A model generated the notes under the pieces. The model saw only the letters and a list, made by a program, of their open reading frames with translations, ran no database searches and was not told the origin of the DNA. DNA of 64,000 bases from Flavobacterium sp. DG2-3 (GTDB lineage Bacteria; Bacteroidota; Bacteroidia; Flavobacteriales; Flavobacteriaceae), in assembly GCF_030730925.1 (NCBI RefSeq), contig NZ_JAVAMB010000006.1, forward strand, positions 62,001 to 126,000, given 5' to 3'. Position numbers and translations under genes: made by a program. Below, piece by piece: positions 54,193-63,787 of the stretch (its first letter is position 1; each line of letters opens with the position of its first letter).

Positions 54193-55092
54193 ATGACGTC
54201 GCAAAATAATGTATTAAAAGGTGTTTTTCTTGTTGCTTTGGGAGCAACCACATACGGAATGCTAGCTACCTTTGTAAAAATGGCTTATACGGAAGGATAC
54301 ACAACTGCAGAAGTAACGACCTCACAATTTATTTATGGAATTTTAGGTATTCTTTTAATCAACCTTTTTCAGCGTATTAAAAATAAAAATACTGCTGTAA
54401 AAGCATCTCCTAAAAATATTTTCAGTTTAATGCTTGCGGGAACTTCATTAGGAATGACCAGCTTATTTTATTATCTGGCTGTAAAATACATTCCTGTTTC
54501 TATCGGAATCGTTTTATTGATGCAGACCGTTTGGATGGGAGTTTTGCTTGAAATGATTTTAGAAAAAAAACTTCCTTCTAAACAAAAAGTCATTGCGGTC
54601 TGTATAGTGCTTTTTGGAACTGTTTTAGCGACCAATATTATCAATAATGATATCGAACTCGACTGGAGAGGTTTAGTTTGGGGAATGCTTGCTGCAGCTT
54701 CTTTTACTACCACTATGTTTACTGCCAATAGCGTTGCGACCGAAATTTCATCAGCGCAGAGAAGTCTTTATATGCTTCTAGGCGGTGCTGTTATTGTTTT
54801 TTCGTTTGCTTTTGCAACTCAAGTAACGGCTTTCAATATGGAAATTTTCTTGAAATGGGGAATTGTATTGTCTTTGTTTGGAACTATAATTCCACCACTT
54901 TTGATGACTGCAGGTTTTCCTTTAACTGGAATCGGATTAGGAAGTATTGTTTCTGCGCTTGAACTGCCCGTTTCTGTAATGATGGCATTTGTTTTACTAA
55001 ACGAAAAAGTAATCCTTTCTCAATGGATTGGTATTGTATTAATTATACTTGCCATAATTATTATGAATGTAAATTTCAAGCCTAAAAAATAA
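54193..55092 (+). CDS. EamA-family (DMT) transporter
   Basis: A 299-residue inner-membrane protein with ten predicted helices in two homologous halves, the EamA/RhaT drug-metabolite transporter plan. The first half starts GVFLVALGATTYGMLATFVK and includes GTSLGMTSLFYYLAVKYIPV and SIGIVLLMQTVWMGVLLEMI. The second includes GLVWGMLAAASFTTTMFTAN and ends ALELPVSVMMAFVLLNEKVI, LSQWIGIVLIILAIIIM. These A-L-E-x-P/S-A and S-x-x-Q-W-x-G stretches are typical of the family. Substrate unknown (metabolite or amino acid export is common). Monocistronic: a promoter box precedes it and a gap follows. Confidence 0.92.
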   Translation: MTSQNNVLKGVFLVALGATTYGMLATFVKMAYTEGYTTAEVTTSQFIYGILGILLINLFQRIKNKNTAVKASPKNIFSLMLAGTSLGMTSLFYYLAVKYIPVSIGIVLLMQTVWMGVLLEMILEKKLPSKQKVIAVCIVLFGTVLATNIINNDIELDWRGLVWGMLAAASFTTTMFTANSVATEISSAQRSLYMLLGGAVIVFSFAFATQVTAFNMEIFLKWGIVLSLFGTIIPPLLMTAGFPLTGIGLGSIVSALELPVSVMMAFVLLNEKVILSQWIGIVLIILAIIIMNVNFKPKK

Positions 55093-55180
55093 CTTCAAAC
55101 AGGCATTATTAAAAAAATAAGATCTGTAATGCAATAATTGTTAATTTTTTTTATAAATTAGTGATAAACAAATATTTATC

Positions 55181-55537
55181 ATGATTCTACCTTGGCATTT
55201 ATATCTAATGGCTTCCTTATATATTCTTGCTGGAATAAATCATTTTAGAAAACCTGGAATGTACATAAGAATCATTCCGCCCGCATTCAAAAACCCCAAA
55301 TTAATAAATATTTTAAGTGGTGCCTCTGAGATTATTTTGGGCATCTTTCTAATCCTGCCTTTTACAACACATTATGCCGCTTGGGGAATTATAATGCTAT
55401 TAATTGCTGTTTTCCCAGCCAATTTGTATATGTTGGAAAATAAAAAAGCAGGTTTTGGTTTACCAATATGGATTTTATTTGTACGTTTGCCCTTACAATT
55501 TGTTTTAATTTATTGGGCATACCAATATACATTCTAA
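55181..55537 (+). CDS. DoxX-like small membrane protein
   Basis: A 118-residue protein with four hydrophobic helices: [58 protein letters not shown] and [20 protein letters not shown]. The G-x-x-H-F motif in helix 1, the SGASE(I) segment and the FPAN(L)YM segment fit DoxX-like/DUF-type membrane proteins seen widely in Bacteroidota. The function is unclear; related proteins are linked to redox balance. The aquaporin gene starts 25 nt later on the same strand, so the pair may be cotranscribed. Confidence 0.8.
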   Translation: MILPWHLYLMASLYILAGINHFRKPGMYIRIIPPAFKNPKLINILSGASEIILGIFLILPFTTHYAAWGIIMLLIAVFPANLYMLENKKAGFGLPIWILFVRLPLQFVLIYWAYQYTF

Positions 55538-55562
55538 CATTAACCATTTAAATTATTTTATT

Positions 55563-56270
55563 ATGAAAAAATTATTTGCTGAGTTTTTCGGAACTTATTG
55601 GCTTGTTTTTGGTGGATGCGGGAGCGCTATTTTTGCTGCAGGTATTCCAGATTTAGGAATCGGGTTTGCGGGTGTTGCTCTGGCTTTTGGTTTAACAGTG
55701 CTCACTATGGCATACGCTGTTGGCCATATTTCTGGCGGACATTTTAATCCGGCTGTGTCTTTTGGTTTATGGGCAGGCGGAAGATTTTCTGTCAAAGATC
55801 TTATTCCATACATCATTGCACAATGCGTAGGTGCGGCAGCCGCTGCAGGAACTTTATACACAATAGCTTCTGGAAAAGCTGGTTTTGCAATTGACAGCAC
55901 AAAAGCTGGAGCCTTTGCATCTAATGGTTTTGGCGCTTTTTCTCCTGATGGTTATTCGTTACAAGCTTGTTTTATCGCTGAGTTTGTACTTACTTTATTC
56001 TTTATCCTAATAATTTTAGGCGCAACAGACAAATTATCAAATACTCCTTTCTGTGGCATCGCAATCGGTTTGGCTTTAACCTTAATCCATTTAATTAGTA
56101 TTCCAATTACGAATACTTCTGTAAACCCAGCGAGATCTTTATCTCAGGCTATTTTTGTGGGCGGAGAACCACTTTCTCAAGTCTGGCTGTTTTGGGCCGC
56201 TCCTATTCTTGGGGCATTAGCAGGAGGTTTCCTTTATAAAACATTACTGCAAAATCATGCAGAAGTGTAA
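55563..56270 (+). CDS. aqpZ: Aquaporin Z-type water channel
   Basis: A 235-residue inner-membrane channel. The two NPA pore motifs are in [20 protein letters not shown] and [20 protein letters not shown], the second in the NPAR form of water-selective AqpZ. The start [20 protein letters not shown] is the typical N-terminus. The selectivity-filter Arg follows the second NPA, and the His in [12 protein letters not shown] sits in the usual place. Glycerol facilitators have a longer loop and an Asp in the second motif, so AqpZ is preferred. It is expected to allow rapid water flow under osmotic shift. The next gene, another small membrane stress protein, begins 53 nt downstream. Confidence 0.95.
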   Translation: MKKLFAEFFGTYWLVFGGCGSAIFAAGIPDLGIGFAGVALAFGLTVLTMAYAVGHISGGHFNPAVSFGLWAGGRFSVKDLIPYIIAQCVGAAAAAGTLYTIASGKAGFAIDSTKAGAFASNGFGAFSPDGYSLQACFIAEFVLTLFFILIILGATDKLSNTPFCGIAIGLALTLIHLISIPITNTSVNPARSLSQAIFVGGEPLSQVWLFWAAPILGALAGGFLYKTLLQNHAEV

Positions 56271-56323
56271 TGTCCTTAAAAAAAATTAACAAAAATCATT
56301 AACAAAATAAACTAAACATAAAC

Positions 56324-56563
56324 ATGGAGTTTTTATATTTCTTACTTATTGGCGCAATTTCTGGCTGGTTAGCTGGTCAAATCTGGAAAGGCGGAGGTTT
56401 TGGATTACTTGGTAATATCATCGTTGGAATTATCGGCGGATTTATTGGCGGATGGATTGCAGGGAAGCTTGGTATTGGCGGTGGCGGACTTCTCTGGCAG
56501 ATTTTAATTGCAGTTGGAGGCGCTTGGGTTTTATTATTTATAATAAGCCTCATCAAAAAATAA
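56324..56563 (+). CDS. GlsB/YeaQ/YmgE-family stress response membrane protein
   Basis: A 79-residue protein consisting almost entirely of three Gly-rich membrane helices: LLIGAISGWLAGQIWKGGGF, GLLGNIIVGIIGGFIGGWIA and LLWQILIAVGGAWVLLFIIS. This matches the transglycosylase-associated (GlsB/YeaQ/YmgE) family, small proteins often induced by stress, whose molecular role is unknown. A terminator follows. It lies after aqpZ, so an osmotic-response grouping is possible. Confidence 0.9.
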   Translation: MEFLYFLLIGAISGWLAGQIWKGGGFGLLGNIIVGIIGGFIGGWIAGKLGIGGGGLLWQILIAVGGAWVLLFIISLIKK

Positions 56564-56585
56564 TACTCTAAAAAAGTATTTCTAA

Positions 56586-56630
56586 AGAGAAAATCAGATA
56601 TATTTATATTTGGTTTTCTCTTTTTTTATG
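56586..56630 (+). terminator. Terminator after the GlsB-like gene
   Basis: Stem AGAGAAAA / TTTTCTCT (extended by further A/T pairs), long A/T loop, followed by TTTTTTT. Confidence 0.75.
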
Positions 56631-56677
56631 GAATAAAACCAAAAGAAATTTTTACTTCAATTCAAATATTATGTAGT

Positions 56678-57505
56678 ATGAATGACATTATCACTTATTT
56701 TTCTACGATTCCTTCTTCGCACAGAAGTTTGATTTTGGTTGGCGGTATTACTATTTTCTGGCTCATCGAAAACAGTTTTCCATTGTTTAAAATGCAGTAT
56801 AGAAAATGGCCTCATGCTGGAATAAATTTCTTTTTTACGTTTACTACAATTGTGGTCAACTTTATTCTAGCTTTTATTTTAATAAAAACAGCCGCTTGGA
56901 CAGTCGATCATAATTTTGGAATTTTGCAATGGCTTCCGCAAATGCCACTCTGGCTTTATACCATTCTTGGTTTATTGCTTTTAGACTTAATTGGCGCTTA
57001 TTTAGCTCATTTGGTAGAGCACAAAGTAAAAATCTTGTGGCAGTTTCATTTAGTGCATCATACCGACACTTGGATTGATACTACAACCGCAAATAGGCAC
57101 CATCCGGGAGAAAGTGTTGTCCGTTTTGTTTTTACCACTTTAGGCGTATTAATTGTAGGAACTCCAATGTGGATGGTTTTTCTTTATCAGTCTTTATCTG
57201 TTATCGCTTCACAATTTAATCACGCTAATATTTCGCTTCCAGAAAAACTAGATCTTTTTTTAAGCTACTTTATCGTTTCTCCAAATATGCATAAAGTGCA
57301 TCATCATTATGTTCTGCCTTATACTGATAGCAATTACGGAAATATTTTTTCTGTTTGGGACAGAATTTTTGGAACCTTTACCTATTTACCCAAAGATCAG
57401 CTGGTATATGGTGTAGATACTCACATGCTGCCCGAGGAAAATAATCGATTGAAAAATTTATTAAAAATTCCATTTCAAAAATCAAGATCCTTCAAAAACA
57501 GCTAA
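56678..57505 (+). CDS. Sterol desaturase / fatty acid hydroxylase-family protein
   Basis: A 275-residue inner-membrane di-iron oxygenase-type protein. The histidine clusters are visible: HLVEHKVKILWQFHLVHHTD, NRHHPGES, and MHKVHHHYVLPYTDSNYGNI, the standard HxxxH / HxxHH / HxxHH set of the FA_hydroxylase superfamily. Hydrophobic segments occupy about residues 15-100 and 145-170. Bacterial members act on carotenoids, fatty acids or sterol-like lipids. The substrate here is unknown. It stands between two terminators, so it is probably monocistronic. Confidence 0.92.
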   Translation: MNDIITYFSTIPSSHRSLILVGGITIFWLIENSFPLFKMQYRKWPHAGINFFFTFTTIVVNFILAFILIKTAAWTVDHNFGILQWLPQMPLWLYTILGLLLLDLIGAYLAHLVEHKVKILWQFHLVHHTDTWIDTTTANRHHPGESVVRFVFTTLGVLIVGTPMWMVFLYQSLSVIASQFNHANISLPEKLDLFLSYFIVSPNMHKVHHHYVLPYTDSNYGNIFSVWDRIFGTFTYLPKDQLVYGVDTHMLPEENNRLKNLLKIPFQKSRSFKNS

Positions 57506-57626
57506 AATCATTAAAAAAAATGCACTCTGCTGAAACAACGTATTATTTTTTTTTATAATATTGATACTAGAATTGAAAATCAATCTATTAATCATTAACA
57601 CCCTATTTTGAATTAATTTTCACGAG

Positions 57627-57905
57627 ATGAAAAAGAGTAGCCGCAAAGAATTAACTTGGGAAGAAACGGAAAAACTTGTTTCGTTAGCTTTAGAAGAAAG
57701 AAATCCATTTGAAATTATAAAAAAAGAATTTGGATTAGCAGAAAAAGAAGTTCTGGAAATCATGAAGAAGAAAATGCCTGCAGAAAAATTTGAGATGTGG
57801 AAAAAGAAGGCAGTTGCAAACAAACCGAAACCAAAACCAGTAAAAATAGATGATTTTGATGAAGATTTGGACGGAAAGTATTATATAAAAAATAAATTAG
57901 ACTAA
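57627..57905 (+). CDS. Small DUF2805/TIGR03643-type protein
   Basis: A 92-residue charged soluble protein. LTWEETEKLVSLALEERNPF, EIIKKEFGLAEKEVLEIMKK and MPAEKFEMWKKKA match my recollection of the TIGR03643 (DUF2805) family, short proteins with a helix-turn-helix-like body and a conserved K-x-x-W. The function is unknown. The tail is basic then acidic (KPKPKPVKIDDFDEDLDGKY) and probably disordered. A compact terminator follows. Confidence 0.8.
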   Translation: MKKSSRKELTWEETEKLVSLALEERNPFEIIKKEFGLAEKEVLEIMKKKMPAEKFEMWKKKAVANKPKPKPVKIDDFDEDLDGKYYIKNKLD

Positions 57906-57911
57906 GATAAA

Positions 57912-57938
57912 GCTCCTGTTTTTCAGGAGTTTTTTTTA
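57912..57938 (+). terminator. Terminator after the DUF2805-type gene
   Basis: Stem CTCCTG, TTTTT loop, CAGGAG, then eight T. It begins 7 nt after the stop codon. Confidence 0.87.
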
Positions 57939-58014
57939 TCTTTAAAATTAATGTGATTTTTTAGTAACTTTTTAATGCTTTTTGTGTCAAATACAATTAA
58001 CTAAACATATACAA

Positions 58015-59871
58015 ATGAAAAAAATACTTTACACCTTAGCTCTAGCGGTAACTTTTTGGAGCTGTAAAACAGGGAGCACTGGAGCCGCAAAAAGCAATAT
58101 AGTTGAAGTGAATATCAATTTAACCGATGTTAAAGACGATAAAGTTTTGGTAACTGTTACTCCTCCTGCTATTAAAACTGACGAAATTGTTTACAGCATT
58201 CCTAAAACCGTTCCAGGTACGTATTCTACAGATAATTACGGTAAATTTTCAGAAGATTTTAAAGCATTTGATGCTAAAGGAAATCCGCTTACAGTAAAGA
58301 GATTAGACGATAATTCTTGGTCTATCTCAAATGCAAAATCCTTAAAGAAAATCACTTACTTGGTAAATGACACTTTCGATACTGAAAAAGGAACTGGATT
58401 TGGAAATGATGATGTTTTCTCTCCAGCGGGAACAAACATCGATGCAGGAAAAAATTTCATGGTAAACACACATGGATTTGTTGGATATTTTCAAGATAAA
58501 TTAGACGTGCCGTACAAAGTTACGATTACGCATCCTGAGACACTTTGGGGAGCTACTTCTATGACAGATCAAGATGCAAGCAATACATCTGATACTTTTA
58601 CAACTTCTCGTTATGCGATTTTGGTAGAAAACCCAATTATGTATTCTAAACCAGATTACACTACTTTTAATGTAAACGGAATGGATATCTTAATTGCGGT
58701 GTACTCTCCTACTGGAAAATATACTGCTGAAAGCATTACGCCAGAGATGAAAACGATGATGACGGCACAGAAAAACTTTTTAGGAAAGGTAAACTCTACT
58801 AAAAAATATACGGTGTTATTGTACTTATCAAGCATGGCAAAAGACGATGCGCACGGTTTTGGGGCTTTAGAACACCCAACTGCTACAACAGTGGTTTTGC
58901 CAGAATCTATGCCTAAAGAAAAATTGGTAGAATCTATGAAAGATGTGGTTTCTCACGAATTCTTTCATATCGTAACTCCATTAACTATTCATTCAAAAGA
59001 AATTCAGTTTTTTGATTACAATGCACCAAAAATGTCTGAGCATTTATGGATGTATGAAGGTGTAACAGAATATTTTGCGAATCTTTTCCAAATCAACCAA
59101 GGTTTGATTGATGAAGCTGAATTCTATACTCGTATTGCTGATAAAATTGAACAGGCAAAAGGACTAAATGATACAATGTCATTTACTGTAATGAGTAAAA
59201 ATGTATTGGAGCAGCCATACAAAGACCAGTACTTAAATGTATACCAAAAAGGTGCTTTAATTGGAATGTGCATCGATATTATCATTAGAGAAAAAAGCAA
59301 TGGAGAAAGAGGCATTTTGGATTTAATGCATAAATTATCTGATGAATATGGTGTTGAAAAACCATTTAATGATGATGAATTATTCGCAAAAATTACTTCA
59401 TTAACCTATCCTGAAGTTGGTGAATTTTTAAATAAATATGTTGCAGGAACAACTCCAATTCCATACGATTTTTATCTAGCTAAAGTTGGCGTTACAAAAG
59501 CAACAGAGAAAAAAGCTGGAAATCCGTTTATTAAAGGACAAACTCCATACATCACAATTGATAAAGCAACAAAAGAAATTGCTGTTCGTCCAGATTCAGA
59601 ATCAATTGAATTCTTTAAAAACTTGAATTTAAAAGGTGGCGATAAAATCTTAGCAGTAAACAACAAATCATACAATTTAGACAACATTTACGATTTGATT
59701 ACAGAAAGTGAAAATTGGAAAGAAAACGATCCAATTACGCTTAAAGTTAAACGTGGTACTAAAGAAGAAACGATTAAAGGAACCGTAAAACTGCCTTTCG
59801 AAGAATCTGAAACTTTTAAAGCAACTGATGCTTCAAAAGAGAAACTTAAAAATGCATGGTTAAAAGGATAA
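58015..59871 (+). CDS. M61-family (glycyl-aminopeptidase-like) metalloprotease lipoprotein with PDZ domain
   Basis: A 618-residue protein with a lipobox at the end of its signal peptide (LALAVTFWSCKTGS, Cys at about 17). The M61 zinc motif is in VVSHEFFHIVTPLTI (HEFFH, about 311-315) with the third ligand and conserved Trp/Glu in LWMYEGVTEYFANL. The N-terminal 250 residues form the beta-rich M61_N domain, and a PDZ-type segment is near the end (EFFKNLNLKGGDKILAVNNK, about 535-600). PDZ-containing M61 proteases digest peptides in the periplasm. The ATG at 58015 starts the signal peptide, though the frame is open 11 codons earlier. Terminator downstream. Confidence 0.92.
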   Translation: MKKILYTLALAVTFWSCKTGSTGAAKSNIVEVNINLTDVKDDKVLVTVTPPAIKTDEIVYSIPKTVPGTYSTDNYGKFSEDFKAFDAKGNPLTVKRLDDNSWSISNAKSLKKITYLVNDTFDTEKGTGFGNDDVFSPAGTNIDAGKNFMVNTHGFVGYFQDKLDVPYKVTITHPETLWGATSMTDQDASNTSDTFTTSRYAILVENPIMYSKPDYTTFNVNGMDILIAVYSPTGKYTAESITPEMKTMMTAQKNFLGKVNSTKKYTVLLYLSSMAKDDAHGFGALEHPTATTVVLPESMPKEKLVESMKDVVSHEFFHIVTPLTIHSKEIQFFDYNAPKMSEHLWMYEGVTEYFANLFQINQGLIDEAEFYTRIADKIEQAKGLNDTMSFTVMSKNVLEQPYKDQYLNVYQKGALIGMCIDIIIREKSNGERGILDLMHKLSDEYGVEKPFNDDELFAKITSLTYPEVGEFLNKYVAGTTPIPYDFYLAKVGVTKATEKKAGNPFIKGQTPYITIDKATKEIAVRPDSESIEFFKNLNLKGGDKILAVNNKSYNLDNIYDLITESENWKENDPITLKVKRGTKEETIKGTVKLPFEESETFKATDASKEKLKNAWLKG

Positions 59872-59893
59872 TTTCTTCTTAATTATAATTCAT

Positions 59894-59929
59894 AAAAAAA
59901 ACCGATATCATACGATTATCGGTTTTTTG
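59894..59929 (+). terminator. Terminator of the M61 protease gene
   Basis: A-run, ACCGATA / TATCGGT stem with a 9-nt loop, then a T-run, 22 nt past the stop. It is followed directly by the palindromic repeat at 59932. Confidence 0.87.
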
Positions 59930-59931
59930 TT

Positions 59932-60006
59932 TTGTCAGGCTGAGCGAAGTCGAAGCCCGTCATGCTTAATCACGTTGCGGGGCTTCGACTCCGCTCAGCC
60001 TGACAA
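59932..60006. repeat. Inverted repeat between convergent genes
   Basis: Left TTGTCAGGCTGAGCGAAGTC, right GACTCCGCTCAGCCTGACAA, in the same family as 5967-6035 and 60606-60675. A partial further copy (ATCCTTCGTTCCTCAGGATG) lies at about 60042-60061, before the convergent gene at 60073. Again the repeat sits at a convergent junction. Confidence 0.82.
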
Positions 60007-60072
60007 ACTTTACGCTATTGTCTTTGTCGATCTCCGAGTGTGATCCTTCGTTCCTCAGGATGACAAACTAAA

Positions 60073-60516
60073 CTATTTCTTCACCGGAAATTTCCAGTCA
60101 AATTCATCTTTACTATTGATGATTGCTCCAATTTCAAATTTCACAACCTCATCAAATTCCGTTTGAAGGATAAACCAATTGTCTTCGTTGAAGTAATTTT
60201 CGAAAGTATCGAATGTTTCTTGATTGTATTTTGTAATTCCTTTTGCAGCGAAATCTTTCTTTACATCAGCAATTTTTCTTCCGATTAATTTGAATCCGAA
60301 AACTTCTAGATCATTGCTTGAGGCTACAATGTAACCCAATTTCAAATCTTCTTCCTGATAGAATGTTAATCTTGCTTTTAATGCATTGTAAACAAAAATA
60401 ACATTGTCGTCTTCGTCTTTATAGTTTTTATCAGGTTTTCCTAAAGCAGCGGTTACATCGTTCTGCTTCATTCCGAAAAGTAATTTATCGATTCCTGATT
60501 TTAAATTTATTTTCAT
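60073..60516 (-). CDS. Hypothetical protein
   Basis: A 147-residue soluble protein that I do not recognise. It starts MKINLKSGIDKLLFGMKQND, and GMKQNDVTAALGKPD resembles the opening helix of BamE/SmpA-like domains (GM.....V...LG.P), but there is no signal peptide, so that relation is only in the fold, if at all. The following strands (VIFVYNALKARLTFY, LKLGYIVASSNDLEVFGFK) and the repeat-like second half (IGRKIADVKKDFAAKGI, WFILQTEFDEVVKFEIGAII) suggest two similar beta-alpha halves. It is probably cytoplasmic. It is codirectional with, and lies after, the GH92 gene (177-nt gap that holds a palindrome). Confidence 0.8.
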   Translation of the reverse strand: MKINLKSGIDKLLFGMKQNDVTAALGKPDKNYKDEDDNVIFVYNALKARLTFYQEEDLKLGYIVASSNDLEVFGFKLIGRKIADVKKDFAAKGITKYNQETFDTFENYFNEDNWFILQTEFDEVVKFEIGAIINSKDEFDWKFPVKK

Positions 60517-60605
60517 ATTTCGTTTCTTTATTTAGAATGCAAATTTCGCTTTTTTTTCGCCACGAATTTCACGAATTGCACAAATTTCTCGATTTTTACA
60601 TCTCT

Positions 60606-60675
60606 TTTGTCAGGCTGAACGAAGTCGAAGCCCTGTGCCAATTGGAACGCCCTTCGACTCCGCTCAGGGTGACAT
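60606..60675. repeat. Inverted repeat between GH92 gene and hypothetical gene
   Basis: Left TTGTCAGGCTGAACGAAGTC, right GACTCCGCTCAGGGTGACAT, same family as 59932-60006. Just before it, at about 60557-60595, is a CGCCACGAATTTCACGAATT word like that at 48340. Confidence 0.8.
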
Positions 60676-60693
60676 CACGGCAACATTCATAAT

Positions 60694-63027
60694 TTATAAT
60701 CCATAACTTTTATTTGGTTTTGAAGTCATATAAAACGTAATCTTCCCACCATTCATAACATCCTCATGTTTTAAAAATGGTTTAAAAAGCTCTTTCCCGT
60801 TTAAAAGCACTTTAGAAACAAACACATTTTTATCCGATTGATTGACAGTTGCTACTTCAAAAGTTTTTCCGTTTTCTAAATTTAAAACAGCGTTTTTCAA
60901 TAACGGACTTCCCAATGCGTATTCGTCAGAACCTGGAGCGACTGGATAAAATCCTAAACTGCTGAAAATGTACCAAGCGCTCATTTGTCCGAAATCGTCA
61001 TTTCCGCCTAAACCATCAGCACCGTTTCTGTACATTTTTTTCAAAATCATTCTAATTTTACCTTGCGATTTCCAAGGCGAATCTGTCCAATTGTATAAAT
61101 ACACAACATGATGCGAAGGCTCATTTCCGTGAACATAGTTTCCGATAATTCCGTCTCGGGTAATATCTTCTGTGTTTTCAAAATATTTATCTGGAAGATG
61201 CATGTTAAATAACGAATCTAAACGAACTTTAAATTTCTCATTTCCGCCCATTAAATTAATCATACTAGCAGGATCTTGCGGAATATATAGACTATAGTTC
61301 CAAGAATTTCCTTCGATGAAACCTTGTCCGTGTGTATCTAACGGATCAAATTCTTTCTTGAAACTGCCATCATTTAATTTCGGACGCATAAAACCAGTTT
61401 TCTCATCGTAGACATTTTTATAATTTTTCGATCTATTGATGAATTCATTATAAATGTCTGTTTTTCCTAATTTCTTTGCCGCTTGCGCAATTGCCCAGTC
61501 ATCGTAAGCATATTCCAAAGTTTTAGAAACCGAAGCGCCACTTTTATCTTCTGGAACGTAACCTTTATTCATATAATATTCTAAGCCGTCGTAATACGGA
61601 ACTTTTGCCGTATTCACACATGCCTGAAGCGCTTTTTCGGCATCAAAAGAAATATTGCCTTTTACAATGGCATCAGCTACGACAGAAACAGAATGATAAC
61701 CTATCATACACCAATTTTCATTAGCATAATGCGACCATATTGGAAGCATTTTATGAACGCTCTGATCTGAATGCGCTAACATCGAACTGACCATATCTGC
61801 ATTTCTTTTAGGCTGTACAATATTAAATAGCGGATGCAAGGCACGATACGTATCCCAAAGCGAATAACTGGTATAATTGGTGAAATTTTCTGCCTTGTGC
61901 ACATTCATATCCAAACCTTTATAATTTCGATCCAAATCCATGTATTCCGTCGGGCCTAGAAAAGCGTGATACATTGCGGTATAAAAGTTCACCAAATCTT
62001 CTTTTTGAATGGTTTCTATCTGAATTTTATTCAATTCTTTATTCCAAACTTCCTGACTTTGTTTTTTTACTTTTTCGAAATCCCAGTCAGGCGTTTCTTT
62101 TTTCATGTTTTCTAAAGCTCCAGCAGAACTTACAGGCGATAAAGCCATTTTTATTTTGATTTTTTCGCCTTCATTGGTGTCAAAATCAAAGAACAATTTT
62201 AAGTTTTGTCCTGCCATTTCTGGAAAGTTTTTCGTTTGGTCAAATCTTCCCCAAAAACCTCTGTAAACACTTTTTTCTTGCGCCGCTTGTCCGTAACTTT
62301 TGATGGGTTTATTGAATGACATCGCAAAATAAACCGTTCGGGTTCTCGCCCAACCATTGGTCTGACGGTAACCTGTTATTAAAGTATCGTTTTCTACACG
62401 AACAAATGTCCAAACATTCTTTTTATCATAATTGTAAATTCCCGAAGTTAAATCTAGAATAATATGTGCTTCATCAGATTTTGGAAAAGTATACTGATGC
62501 ATTCCCACTCGGGTTGTTGCCGTCAATTCTACTTTAATTTTATGATCTTCCAATAAAACACTGTAATAAGCGGGTTCTGCTTTTTCTGTCGAATGTGAAA
62601 ATGCCGATCTATAACCCGACAATGGTTTTGAGGCTACACCTGGATTCAATTGCAGTTTTCCTGTTGTCGGCATAATTAAGAAATCGCCTAAATCGGAATG
62701 TCCTGTCCCGCTGAAATGTGTATGGCTAAATCCTACAATGGTTTTATCTTCATACTGATAACCAGCACAGTATTTGTAAACTTCGCCATTATATTTTCCG
62801 TTTAAACTGTAGGCAATTGTATCCGTTTCTGGACTTAATTGCACGCTTCCAAACGGAACTGTCGCACCAGGATAGGTATGTCCCATTTTTGCTGTGCCGA
62901 TCATTGGGTCGACGTATTGAATAAGATTTTGCTTTTCTGCCGACTTGTTCTGTCCTACTACATTATTTATGGAAAGCACTGAAATTAGTACTCCGAGAAG
63001 AAAAGCACTGCGTTTTATTGTAATCAT
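60694..63027 (-). CDS. GH92-family alpha-mannosidase
   Basis: A 777-residue exported enzyme (signal to about residue 25, LSINNVVGQ) of glycoside hydrolase family 92, calcium-dependent exo-alpha-mannosidases active on N-glycans and yeast mannan. Signatures: LIQYVDPMIGTAKMGHTYPG at about 35-54, VPFGSVQLSPETD, TGHSDLGDFLIMPTTG, SYSLWDTYRALHPLFNIVQP, and near the C-terminus GNEPSHHVVYLYNWTDSPW with GGNDDFGQMSAWYIFSSLGF. The HH and DD-containing loops carry the usual calcium and acid/base residues. There is no lipobox, so it is probably periplasmic. It is not adjacent to another carbohydrate gene. It may serve host- or yeast-type mannose glycans together with PULs elsewhere. Confidence 0.95.
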   Translation of the reverse strand: MITIKRSAFLLGVLISVLSINNVVGQNKSAEKQNLIQYVDPMIGTAKMGHTYPGATVPFGSVQLSPETDTIAYSLNGKYNGEVYKYCAGYQYEDKTIVGFSHTHFSGTGHSDLGDFLIMPTTGKLQLNPGVASKPLSGYRSAFSHSTEKAEPAYYSVLLEDHKIKVELTATTRVGMHQYTFPKSDEAHIILDLTSGIYNYDKKNVWTFVRVENDTLITGYRQTNGWARTRTVYFAMSFNKPIKSYGQAAQEKSVYRGFWGRFDQTKNFPEMAGQNLKLFFDFDTNEGEKIKIKMALSPVSSAGALENMKKETPDWDFEKVKKQSQEVWNKELNKIQIETIQKEDLVNFYTAMYHAFLGPTEYMDLDRNYKGLDMNVHKAENFTNYTSYSLWDTYRALHPLFNIVQPKRNADMVSSMLAHSDQSVHKMLPIWSHYANENWCMIGYHSVSVVADAIVKGNISFDAEKALQACVNTAKVPYYDGLEYYMNKGYVPEDKSGASVSKTLEYAYDDWAIAQAAKKLGKTDIYNEFINRSKNYKNVYDEKTGFMRPKLNDGSFKKEFDPLDTHGQGFIEGNSWNYSLYIPQDPASMINLMGGNEKFKVRLDSLFNMHLPDKYFENTEDITRDGIIGNYVHGNEPSHHVVYLYNWTDSPWKSQGKIRMILKKMYRNGADGLGGNDDFGQMSAWYIFSSLGFYPVAPGSDEYALGSPLLKNAVLNLENGKTFEVATVNQSDKNVFVSKVLLNGKELFKPFLKHEDVMNGGKITFYMTSKPNKSYGL

Positions 63028-63131
63028 TTTTATAGTTTTTCTTTGAAATCTTTGTCATTATTTTAATTCAGAAAAATACAACAATTTCTATTCTAAAAAA
63101 CATAATTTTAGCAGAACTCAAAAGGTTTAAA

Positions 63132-63139
63132 TATCTTTG
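63132..63139 (+). promoter_or_regulatory. Putative -7 element for the 63164 gene
   Basis: TATCTTTG fits TAnnTTTG and lies 24 nt before the ATG. No -33 TTG at the ideal distance. Confidence 0.45.
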
Positions 63140-63163
63140 ATATACTAAAAGCCTAGCAAAAGC

Positions 63164-63787
63164 ATGAAAAAATATATTTTAATTTTACTTTCCTTTTATT
63201 CGTCATTTATTTTTTCTCAAAAAGCAGAAAGCCGTAGATTATCCAAACAGGAAATTTCAGAGCGCGAACTTGAAGGCGTAACCGATTTTCCTATTTACAG
63301 AGCTTTTGAATTTAGTGATAAAGGCGGTGTATACAATTTGGTTTTAGGAGAAAATCAGAAAACAATTTCTAAAAAAGATACTTTAAATACAAAAATTCAA
63401 GCAATTTGCGTGATGAATGATCACGGCGGATTTCTAGAAAAATGGAGAATTAATGATCTACTTGAAGATTATGTTCCGAAAGAAACGAACATTTGGTTTT
63501 GGACTAAATACTGCAGTACAAAAGATATTGATAACGATGGCTATATTGATCCTGTAATCGTTTATGGCACAAGAACTGAATATGATGAAATAAGACGCGT
63601 AAAAGTTATTACCATTTATAAAAATAAAAAATACGTGATTCGTGCTGTCGAATGCGAATTAGACGATTGCAGAAGTTTTAAAAAAGATCAGAATTGGAAT
63701 ACGCTTCCTCAGAAAATAAAAACGTATCTGGATCAATTGGTTGTTAAATTGAGAAAAGAACAAAATTTGCTTTTGAAGGATGGGTAG
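63164..63787 (+). CDS. Exported hypothetical protein with Asp-rich loop
   Basis: A 207-residue protein with a Sec signal peptide (MKKYILILLSFYSSFIFSQ). The mature part includes ISERELEGVTDFPIYRAFEF, ICVMNDHGGFLEKWRINDLL and a calcium-loop-like DIDNDGYIDPVIVYGTRTEY (about 124-143), similar in character to FG-GAP/VCBS-type D-x-D-x-D-G turns. The tail is basic and helical. It resembles a flavobacterial family annotated as 'M949_RS01915 surface polysaccharide biosynthesis protein', but I hold that assignment with low confidence. No neighbouring glycan synthesis gene supports it. Confidence 0.78.
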   Translation: MKKYILILLSFYSSFIFSQKAESRRLSKQEISERELEGVTDFPIYRAFEFSDKGGVYNLVLGENQKTISKKDTLNTKIQAICVMNDHGGFLEKWRINDLLEDYVPKETNIWFWTKYCSTKDIDNDGYIDPVIVYGTRTEYDEIRRVKVITIYKNKKYVIRAVECELDDCRSFKKDQNWNTLPQKIKTYLDQLVVKLRKEQNLLLKDG